Position numbers and translations under genes: made by a program
Origin: an uncultured Oscillospiraceae bacterium
GTDB taxonomy: Bacteria; Bacillota; Clostridia; Oscillospirales; Oscillospiraceae
NCBI GenBank assembly: GCA_934589065.1
Contig: CAKTNN010000011.1
Coordinates: forward strand, 1 to 63,733
Length of the DNA: 63,733 bases
Direction of reading: 5' to 3'
The notes under the pieces: model-generated
Told to the model about the DNA's origin: nothing
The model's input: only the letters and a program-made list of their open reading frames with translations
Databases searched by the model: none
Shown here: positions 14,902 to 23,114 of the stretch, piece by piece
Position numbering within the stretch: the stretch's first letter is position 1
Layout: each line of letters begins with the position of its first letter

Positions 14902-15771
14902 ATGAAAAAACGGATGACTATTTTGCTGGCGATTGCCTGCTGCCTGGCCCTGGTGGCCTGCGGACAAAGCGCACCCGCCGAAACCACGGCTGCTCCTGCC
15001 GCCCAGACGGAGGCAGAGACTACCGTTCCGGAGACCACTGTCCCGGAAACCACTGCACCTGCACTGCCGGACGGCACATACACCGCAGAGTTTAATACTG
15101 ACAGCTCCATGTTCCATGCCAACGAAACCTGCGACGGCAAGGGAACGCTCTATGTGCAGGACGGCAAAATGACGCTGCATGTGAGCCTCGCCTCCACCTC
15201 CATTGTAAACCTCTATCCGGGCCTTGCTGAGGATGCCCAGAAGGAGGGGGCCGTGCTTCTGGAGCCCACCAAGGATGAGGTGGTATATCCCGACGGACTG
15301 ACGGAAACCGTCAATGGCTTTGACATTCCGGTGCCCTATCTGGATGAAGAATTCGACCTGGCCCTGATCGGCAAAAAGGGAACCTGGTACGATCACAAGG
15401 TCTCCGTATCCAACCCCGTTAAGGAAGAGGGGGATGCAGTCCCTGTTTCCGACTACGAGGATGGAGCCTACACGGTGGAGCTGACCCTCACCGGCGGCAC
15501 GGGCAAAGCAACGGTGCAGAGCCCCGCAAATCTGACCGTTTCCAACGGCACGGCGGTGCTGACGCTGGTGTGGAGCAGCGACAAGTATGACTACATGATC
15601 GTGGAAGGGGAAAAGTATCTGCCCGTTTCTACCGAGGGCGGCGCAACCTTTGAGATTCCCATGGAGAAAATCCCCACAGAGCTTGCCGTGGTTGCCGATA
15701 CGGTGGCAATGAGCACGCCCCACGAAATTGAGTACACCATCACGCTTACGGATATTACAAAGGCCGAATGA
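14902..15771 (+). CDS. Lipoprotein with two related beta-domains, unknown ligand
   Basis: The 289-aa protein has a lipobox (ALVACGQ, Cys20) and a Thr/Pro/Glu linker with VPETTVPETTAP. Two related segments follow, each starting DGTYTAEF or DGAYTVEL: about residues 60-185 and 188-289. The second contains SSDKYDYMIVEGEKYLP. The Tyr pattern and all-beta look recall heme-binding NEAT-type or similar domains, but I cannot confirm a family. ATG at 14902 is preferred over 14896 because GGGG lies nine bases before it. The gene sits between the exported chelatase and a BtuF-like protein and shares four bases with the next gene, so a surface tetrapyrrole- or metal-binding role is a reasonable hypothesis. 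Confidence 0.75.
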   Translation: MKKRMTILLAIACCLALVACGQSAPAETTAAPAAQTEAETTVPETTVPETTAPALPDGTYTAEFNTDSSMFHANETCDGKGTLYVQDGKMTLHVSLASTSIVNLYPGLAEDAQKEGAVLLEPTKDEVVYPDGLTETVNGFDIPVPYLDEEFDLALIGKKGTWYDHKVSVSNPVKEEGDAVPVSDYEDGAYTVELTLTGGTGKATVQSPANLTVSNGTAVLTLVWSSDKYDYMIVEGEKYLPVSTEGGATFEIPMEKIPTELAVVADTVAMSTPHEIEYTITLTDITKAE

Positions 15772-16916
15772 AAAGACTGCTTGCATTTGTTCTGGCGGTG
15801 ATGCTCCTGTGCACCGCCTGCGCCGCGCCAAAGGAGCAGACCGCTGTCCCGGAAGAAACGGCTGCACCGGGGCTAAGCTGGGAAAATCTGAACTTTGAGG
15901 AGCCGGAGTCCCTTCGGTATGCCACGGAGTTTTCCGTTTCCCGAAATGCCCAGGGGTATCAGAAAATCACCATCGGCACAGACCAGACCGTACTGGTGGT
16001 GCCGGAAAATGGGGAAATTCCCCGGAATGTTCCGGATTCGGTTACGGTGCTGCAGCAGCCCCTGGAAAATATTTACCTGGTAGCCAGCGCTGCCATGGAT
16101 TATTTCTGCAAGCTGGATGCCGTGGATGCGGTCAAGCTCAGCAGTCAGAAGGAATCCTCCTGGTACTTAGAGGAGCCCAAAAGGGCCATGGAGGAAGGAA
16201 AGCTGATCTATGCGGGGAAGTATTCCGCCCCGGACTACGAAACCATCCTGGCTCACAATTGTGACCTTGCCGTGGAAAACGCCATGATTTACCACACGCC
16301 GGATGTGCTGGAGCAGATTAAAAAGCTGGGCATTCCCGTGATTGTGGACAGGTCCAGCTACGAAGCCCATCCCCTGGGACGGATGGAATGGATTAAATTC
16401 TATGGGGCGCTGCTGAACCGTCAGGAGGAGGCCCAGAGCTATTATGAGAAGCTGCTTTCGGATCTTTCTCCGGTGCTGAATCAAAGCGCTACCGGAAAAA
16501 CGGTGGCATTCTTTTATATCACTGCCTCCGGGGCGGTAAATGTCCGAAAGGGTACGGATTATATTTCCAAATCCATTGCCCTGGCAGGCTGCCAGCCGGT
16601 GACCTTTGCGGAAGAAGGCGATTCCGGAGCCACTTCCTCCCAGACCATCCAGATGGAGGCCTTTTATAATGGTGCAGTGGATGCGGACATTCTGATCTAC
16701 AACAGCACTGTGGATGGGGAGCTGGAGAGCCTGGATGCCCTTCTGGCAAAAGCACCGCTGCTGCAGAACTTTGCCGCGGTGAAAACCGGTCAGGTCTACT
16801 GTATTTCCAAGAATTTCTATCAGGAATCCCTGGCATTGGGGGACTTTATCCTGGATGTGCACACCGTGGCGGGGGATACGGGAAGAGAACCCTATTTTTT
16901 GAAGCAGCTAAAGTAA
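15768..16916 (+). CDS. ABC transporter substrate-binding lipoprotein (BtuF/FecB-like)
   Basis: The 382-aa protein has a lipobox (LLCTACAA, Cys18) and the two-lobe periplasmic-binding fold of the cluster 8 (BtuF/FhuD) group: QKITIGTDQTVLVVP near the start, YETILAHNCDLAVENAMIYH in lobe 1, GIPVIVDRSSYEAHPLGRME at the hinge helix and FAAVKTGQVYCISKNFYQ near the end. It would deliver a corrinoid, heme or siderophore to the permease that follows ten bases downstream. The cobalamin riboswitch points to a corrinoid or cobalt-related ligand. ATG overlaps the previous stop (ATGA), so translation is probably coupled. Confidence 0.88.
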   Translation: MKRLLAFVLAVMLLCTACAAPKEQTAVPEETAAPGLSWENLNFEEPESLRYATEFSVSRNAQGYQKITIGTDQTVLVVPENGEIPRNVPDSVTVLQQPLENIYLVASAAMDYFCKLDAVDAVKLSSQKESSWYLEEPKRAMEEGKLIYAGKYSAPDYETILAHNCDLAVENAMIYHTPDVLEQIKKLGIPVIVDRSSYEAHPLGRMEWIKFYGALLNRQEEAQSYYEKLLSDLSPVLNQSATGKTVAFFYITASGAVNVRKGTDYISKSIALAGCQPVTFAEEGDSGATSSQTIQMEAFYNGAVDADILIYNSTVDGELESLDALLAKAPLLQNFAAVKTGQVYCISKNFYQESLALGDFILDVHTVAGDTGREPYFLKQLK

Positions 16917-16925
16917 GGAGCGCCT

Positions 16926-17945
16926 ATGAAAGAGAAAGTAAAAGTCCGCAGAGCCTGGGGCTTTGCGCTGCTGATTTTTCTGGTGGCGGTTTTCCTGCTG
17001 TGGAATCTTAGCGCCGGATCGGTATCCATTTCCGCCGGAGAAATCTGGCAGATTTTGCAGGGAAAGGGCCAGGATGCTACCAAGTGGAACATTATCTGTT
17101 CCATCCGGCTGCCCCGGCTTTTGTCGGCCCTCATCTTAGGTGGAGCCCTGTCCGTATCCGGCTATTTGCTGCAAACCTTTTTCCACAATCCCATTGCCGG
17201 CCCCTTTGTGCTGGGCATTTCCTCCGGCGCAAAGCTGACGGTTTCCATTACCATGATTTTCCTTCTCAGCAGGGGAATGGTATCCAGCTCTGCCAGCCTG
17301 ATTGTTTCCGCCTTTTTGGGCGCGATGATCTCCATGGGCTTTGTGCTGCTGATCTCCCAAAAGGTCAAGCAAATGAGCCTTTTGGTGGTGTGCGGCGTAA
17401 TGATCGGCTATATCTGCTCGGCGCTGACGGATTTTCTCGTTACCTTTGCCGACGATTCCAATATCGTAAACCTGCACAATTGGTCGGTGGGTTCCTTTTC
17501 CGGAAGAACCTGGGCGGATGTACAGGTGATGGCAGTGGTCTGCGGGGTAGGGGTGGTGCTTTCCTTCCTGCTGAGCAAGCCCATCCGGGCCTATCAGCTG
17601 GGAGAGGTATACGCCCAGAATATGGGCGTGCACCTGAAAGCCTTCCGGGCGGCGTTGATTCTTCTTTCCAGCGTTCTGTCCGCCTGCGTGACGGCCTTTG
17701 CCGGGCCCATCTCCTTTGTGGGCATTGCTGTGCCCCATTTGATGAAGCGGCTCTTTGGCACGGCTGAGCCCATGCTGATGATTCCCGCCTGCTTTTTGGG
17801 AGGCGGCGCCTTCTGCCTGATGTGCGACCTGATTGCCCGGACGGCCTTTGCGCCTACGGAGGTAAGCATCAGTTCCGTGACGGCGGTATTCGGTGCGCCG
17901 GTGGTCATCTATATGATGCTGTGCAGAAAGGCGGCGAAAGAATGA
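16926..17945 (+). CDS. FecCD/BtuC-type ABC transporter permease
   Basis: The 339-aa protein has about ten hydrophobic helices and FecCD-family landmarks: RLPRLLSALILGGALSVSG, NPIAGPFVLGISSGA, AGPISFVGIAVPHLMKRLFG and a C-terminal GAPVVIYMM. It forms the membrane channel for the ligand carried by the upstream binding protein and is powered by the ATPase at 17942, whose ATG overlaps this stop codon by four bases. AAGGAG precedes the start. Confidence 0.92.
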   Translation: MKEKVKVRRAWGFALLIFLVAVFLLWNLSAGSVSISAGEIWQILQGKGQDATKWNIICSIRLPRLLSALILGGALSVSGYLLQTFFHNPIAGPFVLGISSGAKLTVSITMIFLLSRGMVSSSASLIVSAFLGAMISMGFVLLISQKVKQMSLLVVCGVMIGYICSALTDFLVTFADDSNIVNLHNWSVGSFSGRTWADVQVMAVVCGVGVVLSFLLSKPIRAYQLGEVYAQNMGVHLKAFRAALILLSSVLSACVTAFAGPISFVGIAVPHLMKRLFGTAEPMLMIPACFLGGGAFCLMCDLIARTAFAPTEVSISSVTAVFGAPVVIYMMLCRKAAKE

Positions 17946-18718
17946 ATGCGTTTCTGGAAACCGACAGCCTGTCGGTGGGCTATGACGGCAAAGCCCTGAT
18001 TGAGGACGTCTGCCTGAAGGTACAGCGGGGGAAGATCGTAACCCTTATTGGCCCAAATGGGTCAGGAAAGTCTACCATTTTAAAGACCATTGTCGGGCAG
18101 CTTTCCAAGGTTTCCGGCACGGTGCTGCTGGATGAGATGCCTTTGGAAGTGCGAAAGCAAAATGAGATTGCCAAGCGGATGGCGATCCTCATGACCGAAC
18201 GGGTGAAACCGGAGCTCATGACCTGCTATGATGTGGTCAGCACCGGCAGATATCCCTACACCGGAGCGCTGGGGCTTTTGAGCAAGGAAGACAAAAAGAT
18301 TGTGCAGGAGGCTTTGGCCTTGGTGCAGGGGCAGGAGATTGCCGACCGTCCCTTTGATGCCATCAGCGACGGGCAACGGCAGAGGATTCTCCTGGCCCGG
18401 GCGCTGTGCCAGCAGCCGGAAATCATTGTCCTGGATGAACCCACCAGTTACCTGGATATCCGCTATAAGCTGGAGCTGCTGACCATCCTGAAAACCATGG
18501 TGCGGGAAAAGAATCTGGCGGTGCTGATGTCGCTGCACGAATTGGAGCTTGCCCAGCGGGTTTCCGATACCGTGGTGTGTGTAGCAGGCCGGCGCATTGA
18601 CCGGGTGGGCACGCCCCAGGAGATTTTCACCCAAAGCTACATTGCAAAGCTCTATAATATGGAGCCGGGGAAGTACGACCCCTGCTTTGACAGCCTGGAA
18701 TATGTTCCCAAAGAATAG
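17942..18718 (+). CDS. FecE/BtuD-type ABC transporter ATPase
   Basis: The 258-aa ATPase has Walker A GPNGSGKST, signature ISDGQRQRILLARAL (Asp replaces the usual Gly of LSGGQ, common in FecE proteins), Walker B IIVLDEPTSYLD and the switch His in SLHELELA. It closes the riboswitch-controlled operon. The start at 17942 is set by overlap with the permease stop; an open frame extends upstream but within the permease gene. A long structured repeat follows the stop. Confidence 0.93.
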   Translation: MNAFLETDSLSVGYDGKALIEDVCLKVQRGKIVTLIGPNGSGKSTILKTIVGQLSKVSGTVLLDEMPLEVRKQNEIAKRMAILMTERVKPELMTCYDVVSTGRYPYTGALGLLSKEDKKIVQEALALVQGQEIADRPFDAISDGQRQRILLARALCQQPEIIVLDEPTSYLDIRYKLELLTILKTMVREKNLAVLMSLHELELAQRVSDTVVCVAGRRIDRVGTPQEIFTQSYIAKLYNMEPGKYDPCFDSLEYVPKE

Positions 18719-18735
18719 AGAGAACGCTTCGTCTC

Positions 18736-18976
18736 AGCCGCCTTCGGGCGGCTCAGGCTGTCGAAAAACCCCTTACGGGCTTTTTCGACAAATTTTCTGC
18801 AGTCTGCTGCGCGCACTCCTTGTTCGCCTACGGCGAACAACTCGCACACTTACAGCCTGAGATGTATTTTCTGTCAGGTACACGCCCCGACAGAAAATGA
18901 TTTGATTTTATTTGTCGGCTTACGCCGCCAAACTCTGCGAGGCTTTTTTGACAAGCTGAGCCGCCTTCGGGCGGCT
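18736..18976 (+). terminator. Terminator hairpin present twice, split by a 204-bp element
   Basis: AGCCGCCTTCGGGCGGCT occurs at 18736-18753 and again at 18959-18976; only the second copy is followed by a T run. The 204-bp element lies between them. The pair looks like a duplicated target, with the distal copy keeping terminator function for the ABC operon. Confidence 0.75.
18755..18958. mobile_element. 204-bp non-coding repeat element, copy 1 (MITE-like)
   Basis: The 204 bases are identical to 22880-23083 except for about one position. The ends are imperfect inverted repeats (AGGCTGTCGAAAAA left; TTTTTTGACAAGCTG right, 11 of 14 matching). Internal hairpins are TGTCGAAAAA/TTTTTCGACA (18759-18790), GTTCGCC/GGCGAAC (18822-18838) and ATTTTCTGTC/GACAGAAAAT (18866-18898). 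There is no coding capacity. It is flanked by an 18-bp direct repeat of the local terminator hairpin. Confidence 0.8.
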
Positions 18977-19013
18977 TTTTTTGAAAAATAAGCCCTTGGA
19001 ATCATTTCCCCTC

Positions 19014-19042
19014 TTTACGGAAGGGAAACTTTTTTGTACAAT
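19014..19042 (+). promoter_or_regulatory. Promoter of the GT-C-like gene
   Basis: TTTACG (19014-19019) and TACAAT (19037-19042) are 17 bases apart. A transcript starting near 19049 excludes the upstream ATG at 19034 and supports the start at 19076. Confidence 0.65.
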
Positions 19043-19075
19043 AGAGGAAAAACCTCGGAAAGAACGGGTCTTGTC

Positions 19076-20605
19076 ATGGAAAAGAGAATTCCCCTTGTGC
19101 GCTATGGGGTGCGCGCGGTGCTTTTGGCGCTGGTATCGGCAGCGTTTCTGGCGGTATGCGCCCTGTCCACTACGCCGCTTTTACAATACAGTGTAGGCCA
19201 GGACGCGGCCTTTTTCCGGCTCGTGGGGCAAGGAATGACCCAGGGGCTGCTTCCTTACCGGGATTTCTTTGATATGAAGGGCCCCTATTTATTTCTGATG
19301 GAGTATTTGGGTCAGCTGGTGTTCCCCGGGAGAATGGGGGCATTCCTGCTGGAATGGCTTTGCTTATTCGTAACCCTGCTCTTTGGCTTCAAGTGCTGGG
19401 ATGCGGCCTTTGGGGAAAAGTGCGTTCCTTTTTGGCTCTCCCCGCTGCTGCTCCTGCCAATGGGGTATGTGCTTAGCTTTACCATGACCGGGGGCAACCT
19501 GACGGAGGAGCTGTCGCTGCCCTTTTTGATGCCCTGTCTGTATCTATTCCTGCGCTATCTGAACCAAAGCCGGATTCCCTCCCCGGAAAACCAGGACCAT
19601 CCTGTATGGGCGGGCTTTTATTACGGGGTGGCTTTTGGCGTTATGGCCCTGATTCGGGTTACCAATGGGGCGCTGATCGGAGCCATTCTCCTGACGGCGG
19701 TTTGCAATCTTGCTGTCTGGAAGCGGTTCCGGAATCTCTTTGCCAATGGGGGGATGTTCCTGCTGGGGATTCTGGTGGGGGCAATGCCGGGGCTGATCTG
19801 GTGCTATTTCCGGGGAATCCTGCCGGAAATGCTGAGCCAGGTGTTCCTGTTCGGTTTCCGATACTCCGGAGAATCCGGGCTATTGCAGAGCCTTGCCTCC
19901 ATGGGGCAGGTGCGTTCTTGTCTGGCACTGCTGCTGCTCCCTGCCGCGCCACTGATTTTCTACCGGCTGCGGGACTGGAAGCTGTGGCTGTTCTTTGTGT
20001 CTTCGGCCCTGACGGTTCTGGCGGCGGCCCTGATGGGCAATGGCTACTGCCATTACTTTGTGCTGGCCCTGCCCAACATGGTCTATGCCGGATATCTGAT
20101 TGCCCTGGGAATCAGCCGGGGAAGCCATTGGCGCAGAGGGAAGCAGGTGCTTTGCTTCCTCCTTTCGGTTTTCCTCAGTCTGGGAATGCTGGCCTTTCCC
20201 TGGAAGCTTTTCCGGGTGCGGGCCTTTGAGGAGATTCGCTACGGGATGTATTGCGCCCGCTACGGCGTGGAGCCCCGGGAGGAATATGATGCCGTGCAGA
20301 GCGTGTTGGCGGCGGTTCCCCAGGAAGAACAAAAGGATCTGTATGTATACGGTCTGGATTCCTGCTCTGCCTGGTATTTGCAGGCCGGGCTTCTGCCGCC
20401 GATGAAATACTGCGATTGGCAGCCCCACTACATTCAGCTGGTTCCCCAGATCGGCAGGGAGATTGAAAGCTATCTGCGTTCCGGGGATGCAAAGTGGGTG
20501 GTTACGAAGGAAACGGTGGAGCCGGAGGCAATCCGCTCCTGTTTGCAGGAAAACTACAAAGCAGCAGCCCAGACAGAAAAAATGGTGCTGTGGGAGAAAA
20601 ATTAA
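19076..20605 (+). CDS. GT-C-like polytopic membrane protein (glycosyltransferase 39-type)
   Basis: The product is about 509 aa with ten or more hydrophobic helices and a C-terminal soluble part. Near the N-terminus VGQDAAFFRLVGQGMTQGLL and LPYRDFFDMKGPYLFLMEY match the first outer loop of the ArnT/PMT GT-C superfamily, where the Asp acts in sugar transfer from a polyprenyl-phosphate donor; RVTNGALIG is also typical. It may glycosylate a wall polymer or surface protein, but neither donor nor acceptor can be told. The start is chosen from the promoter position and GGAAAG upstream. It lies directly after the first 204-bp element. Confidence 0.78.
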   Translation: MEKRIPLVRYGVRAVLLALVSAAFLAVCALSTTPLLQYSVGQDAAFFRLVGQGMTQGLLPYRDFFDMKGPYLFLMEYLGQLVFPGRMGAFLLEWLCLFVTLLFGFKCWDAAFGEKCVPFWLSPLLLLPMGYVLSFTMTGGNLTEELSLPFLMPCLYLFLRYLNQSRIPSPENQDHPVWAGFYYGVAFGVMALIRVTNGALIGAILLTAVCNLAVWKRFRNLFANGGMFLLGILVGAMPGLIWCYFRGILPEMLSQVFLFGFRYSGESGLLQSLASMGQVRSCLALLLLPAAPLIFYRLRDWKLWLFFVSSALTVLAAALMGNGYCHYFVLALPNMVYAGYLIALGISRGSHWRRGKQVLCFLLSVFLSLGMLAFPWKLFRVRAFEEIRYGMYCARYGVEPREEYDAVQSVLAAVPQEEQKDLYVYGLDSCSAWYLQAGLLPPMKYCDWQPHYIQLVPQIGREIESYLRSGDAKWVVTKETVEPEAIRSCLQENYKAAAQTEKMVLWEKN

Positions 20606-20655
20606 CACATATTTGATTTTCCTGTGCGAAAGTATAAAAAAGGAGTGGTTCGGGC

Positions 20656-21663
20656 ATGAAGACAAAGAAACGTTGGGCATTGGCTCTTGCACTGCTGGTG
20701 ATGGTATCGGGGTTATCCGGCTGCGGAAAATCCAAGCAGAAGCAGTATGATGCGGCCCGGAATCTCTACTATTACGGGCAGTACAGCGAGGCCAGAAAGG
20801 CATTCCGGGCGCTGGAGGATTACAGCGACAGCAAGGCAATGATCACTGCCTGCGACTATCAGCTGGCAATGCAGCAGCTTGCCGATGGGGAATACCTGGG
20901 GGCAGCCACCGCCTTTGCGGCCCTGGGAGAATACGGAAATGCCAAAGGACTGAGCGCCGCCGCAGAGCAGCTGGCAGCCTTGCAGCAATATGAGGACGGC
21001 GATACGGAGAACGCCCTGACGGCTCTGAAAGGAACAAAAATTGCCCAAGATCTGGAAAGCCACCGGGACAGCAGGGAGGAACTGACGCCTTTGATTGGCT
21101 CTTGGTCGTGCACCCTGGATATTCTGCCGGATGTGAAGGCGGCCCTTACGGAGCTTGCCAAGAACCAGGACAAGATGGATGCCAGCTTCCCGGAGAAAAT
21201 TGAGCTGAAGGAACTCTCTGTAAAAATCACCCTGGATGTTCGTTCCGATGGCCTGGCGGTTCTCAGCCTGAGCCAGGAGGAAATGGATCGGGTCACCCAA
21301 AGCTATGCGGCCCAGCTGCACCAGGGCGTGACGGCCTATTACGACACCGTGATTGACCAAATGGCGGAGGACGAGGGCTTTACCAGAGAGCAGGTCATTG
21401 AAAATCACCAGACCACCGATGCCGAGGGCGTCTTCGAGGCCGAGGGCGGCATTCGCTTTGCGGAGTTTGAGCGCAGAATGACCCCCAGCGATCTGTTTTC
21501 TGACCTGAAAAACCTATATAACGCCAGCGGAATTGCCAAGCTGGATGGAGAAAACCTGGTGCTTTCTTTCCCTGCAAACACCTGGACGGTGGATACCTCT
21601 TCGGAGGGAAAGCTCACCATTACCGATGGAAGCCACAGCCTGACGCTGCCCCGGATATCCTGA
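20656..21663 (+). CDS. Lipoprotein with N-terminal TPR-like helical repeats
   Basis: The 335-aa protein has a lipobox (SGLSGCGK, Cys23). Residues 30-120 hold helical repeats: YDAARNLYYYGQYSEARKAF, RALEDYSDSKAMITACDYQL, then FAALGEYGNAKGLSAAAEQL. These resemble the YDAA/L..YDA repeats of clostridial surface lipoproteins. The rest (GSWSCTLDILPDVKAALTEL onward) looks like a small beta domain with a long helix. There are no catalytic residues. It is co-oriented with the GT-C-like gene 50 bases upstream and the SLH protein downstream, so an envelope role is likely; the function is unknown. Confidence 0.75.
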   Translation: MKTKKRWALALALLVMVSGLSGCGKSKQKQYDAARNLYYYGQYSEARKAFRALEDYSDSKAMITACDYQLAMQQLADGEYLGAATAFAALGEYGNAKGLSAAAEQLAALQQYEDGDTENALTALKGTKIAQDLESHRDSREELTPLIGSWSCTLDILPDVKAALTELAKNQDKMDASFPEKIELKELSVKITLDVRSDGLAVLSLSQEEMDRVTQSYAAQLHQGVTAYYDTVIDQMAEDEGFTREQVIENHQTTDAEGVFEAEGGIRFAEFERRMTPSDLFSDLKNLYNASGIAKLDGENLVLSFPANTWTVDTSSEGKLTITDGSHSLTLPRIS

Positions 21664-21683
21664 ATAATTCTGCCAGCAATGGC

Positions 21684-21723
21684 AAACAATACCTCCGGAA
21701 ATCTTTTTCTGGAGGTATTGTTT
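21684..21723 (+). promoter_or_regulatory. Hairpin enclosing the ribosome-binding site of the SLH protein
   Basis: A perfect 13-bp stem, AAACAATACCTCC (21684-21696) with GGAGGTATTGTTT (21711-21723), has a 14-base loop. The 3' arm contains the GGAGGT Shine-Dalgarno sequence and ends at the base before the ATG at 21724. In RNA this would hide the ribosome-binding site unless opened, for example by translation or by a binding factor. Confidence 0.8.
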
Positions 21724-22839
21724 ATGAAACGTAAACTGGCATTGCTGGCCCTTGGGCTGCTGCTGGCTGCACCCCTGGAGGCGAAGGCTGCAAATGTGGA
21801 CAGCGGCAGCGTATACTGCTTTGTCCAGGAGGATTTTTCCGGCGCGGTGGAGGGAGCGGCGCTGCTGGAAACCCCGGATACGGGTATCCTGAAGCTGGGG
21901 GCCCGGGTTTTGCGGGCCGGGGATGTCCTTACGGTGGGGCAGCTGGAAAATATGACCTTTACTCCCTATCAGACGGAGGCGGATGCCGTGGCAGCGGTCT
22001 CCTATCTGCCGGTTTCTCAGGAGGGAATCGGGCAGGAAACAGGCTTTACCCTGGGCATTCGGGGCAAGGAAAACAAGCCCCCTGTGGCAGAGGACAGCAC
22101 CCTGGAGACCTATAAGAATTTGCCCAATACCGGCGCTCTGCGGGCCAGTGACCCGGAAGGAGAGCCATTAACCTTTACGGTGACCCGTCAGCCCCGGCGG
22201 GGGGAGGTGACCGTTGCTGAGGATGGCAGCTTCACCTATACCCCGAAGAACAATAAGGTGGGAGTGGATTCCTTCGCCTTTACCGCCGCCGACCCCGGCG
22301 GTAAGGTTTCCAGGGAGGCCACGGTCACCATCACCATTCTCCGGCCCACAGAGCCAACAGCCTACACCGATACCCTGGGGACGGATTGCAGCTTTGCAGC
22401 GGAATGGATGCGCTCCACAGGCATTTTTTCCGGGGAAAGCTTAGCCGGGCAAATGTGCTTTCAGCCGGGGAAGAATGTGACCCGCGGGGAACTGCTTACC
22501 ATGGTGGTGAAAACACTGAGCATTCCCGTGGAGGATATTGCCGACCGCCAAATGCCCGGCAATCTTCCCCAGTGGCTGCGGCCTTATGCCACGGCGGCCC
22601 TGGGAGCAGGGCTGACGGATCGTGATCCCTGGCAAGACCGGTGGCAGGCAGAGGATACGGCCTCCTGCGCCGATGCTGCGGCGCTTTTGTGCAGCGCGCT
22701 GAACCTGGATGCCCAGGGGGATGACTGCTTTTCCGCCCTCCGGCAGAAGCAGATTGCGCTGCCGGAGGGGGAGAATCTTACCCGCCGGGAGGCAGCCAAG
22801 GCTTTGTATCGCCTGAGCGAACTGAAAAAGGGAACGTAA
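21724..22839 (+). CDS. Exported protein with cadherin-like repeat and SLH domains
   Basis: The 371-aa protein has a Sec signal peptide (LALLALGLLLAAPLEAKAAN, cut near residue 24). A segment to about 115 contains FTPYQTEADAVAAVSYLPVS. A tandem Ig/cadherin-like domain follows at 120-210 (NKPPVAEDSTLETYKN, LRASDPEGEPLTFTVTRQPR, GSFTYTPKNNKVGVDSFAFT). The C-terminal 150 residues are S-layer-homology-like, with ITRGE-type motif VTRGELLTMVVKTL and ALGAGLTDRDPW. SLH domains hold proteins on pyruvylated wall polymers. The start follows directly on the RBS hairpin. Confidence 0.85.
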   Translation: MKRKLALLALGLLLAAPLEAKAANVDSGSVYCFVQEDFSGAVEGAALLETPDTGILKLGARVLRAGDVLTVGQLENMTFTPYQTEADAVAAVSYLPVSQEGIGQETGFTLGIRGKENKPPVAEDSTLETYKNLPNTGALRASDPEGEPLTFTVTRQPRRGEVTVAEDGSFTYTPKNNKVGVDSFAFTAADPGGKVSREATVTITILRPTEPTAYTDTLGTDCSFAAEWMRSTGIFSGESLAGQMCFQPGKNVTRGELLTMVVKTLSIPVEDIADRQMPGNLPQWLRPYATAALGAGLTDRDPWQDRWQAEDTASCADAAALLCSALNLDAQGDDCFSALRQKQIALPEGENLTRREAAKALYRLSELKKGT

Positions 22840-22842
22840 ACA

Positions 22843-23114
22843 TGAAAACCCCCGCTGCTTTTGGCAGCGGGGGGTTCTTAGGCTGTCGAAAAACCCCTTA
22901 CGGGCTTTTTCGACAAATTTTCTGCAGTCTGCTGCGCGCACTCCTTGTTCGCCTACGGCGAACAACTCGCACACTTACAGCCTGAGATGTATTTTCTGTC
23001 AGGTACACGCCCCGACAGAAAATAATTTGATTTTATTTGTCGGCTTACGCCGCCAAACTCTGCGAGGCTTTTTTGACAAGCTGTGAAAACCCCCGCTGCT
23101 TTTGGCAGCGGGGG
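22843..23114 (+). terminator. Terminator hairpin of the SLH gene, present twice around element copy 2
   Basis: A 31-bp segment with stem CCCCCGCTGC/GCAGCGGGGG occurs identically at 22843-22873 and 23084-23114, before and after the second 204-bp element. It differs from the terminator around copy 1, which suggests that each insertion duplicated its own local terminator. Confidence 0.8.
22880..23083. mobile_element. 204-bp non-coding repeat element, copy 2 (MITE-like)
   Basis: The same sequence and orientation as 18755-18958 at an offset of 4125 bases, with about one difference (AAAATAATTTG for AAAATGATTTG). It is flanked by 31-bp direct repeats of the local terminator hairpin. It does not encode a protein and has no transposase, so if mobile it would need one in trans. 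Confidence 0.8.

Noticed and set aside
18755..18958. Possible small RNA gene or CRISPR-like repeat
   Set aside because: There are only two copies, 4 kb apart with terminator duplications; no spacers, cas genes or promoter were seen, so an insertion element explains it better.
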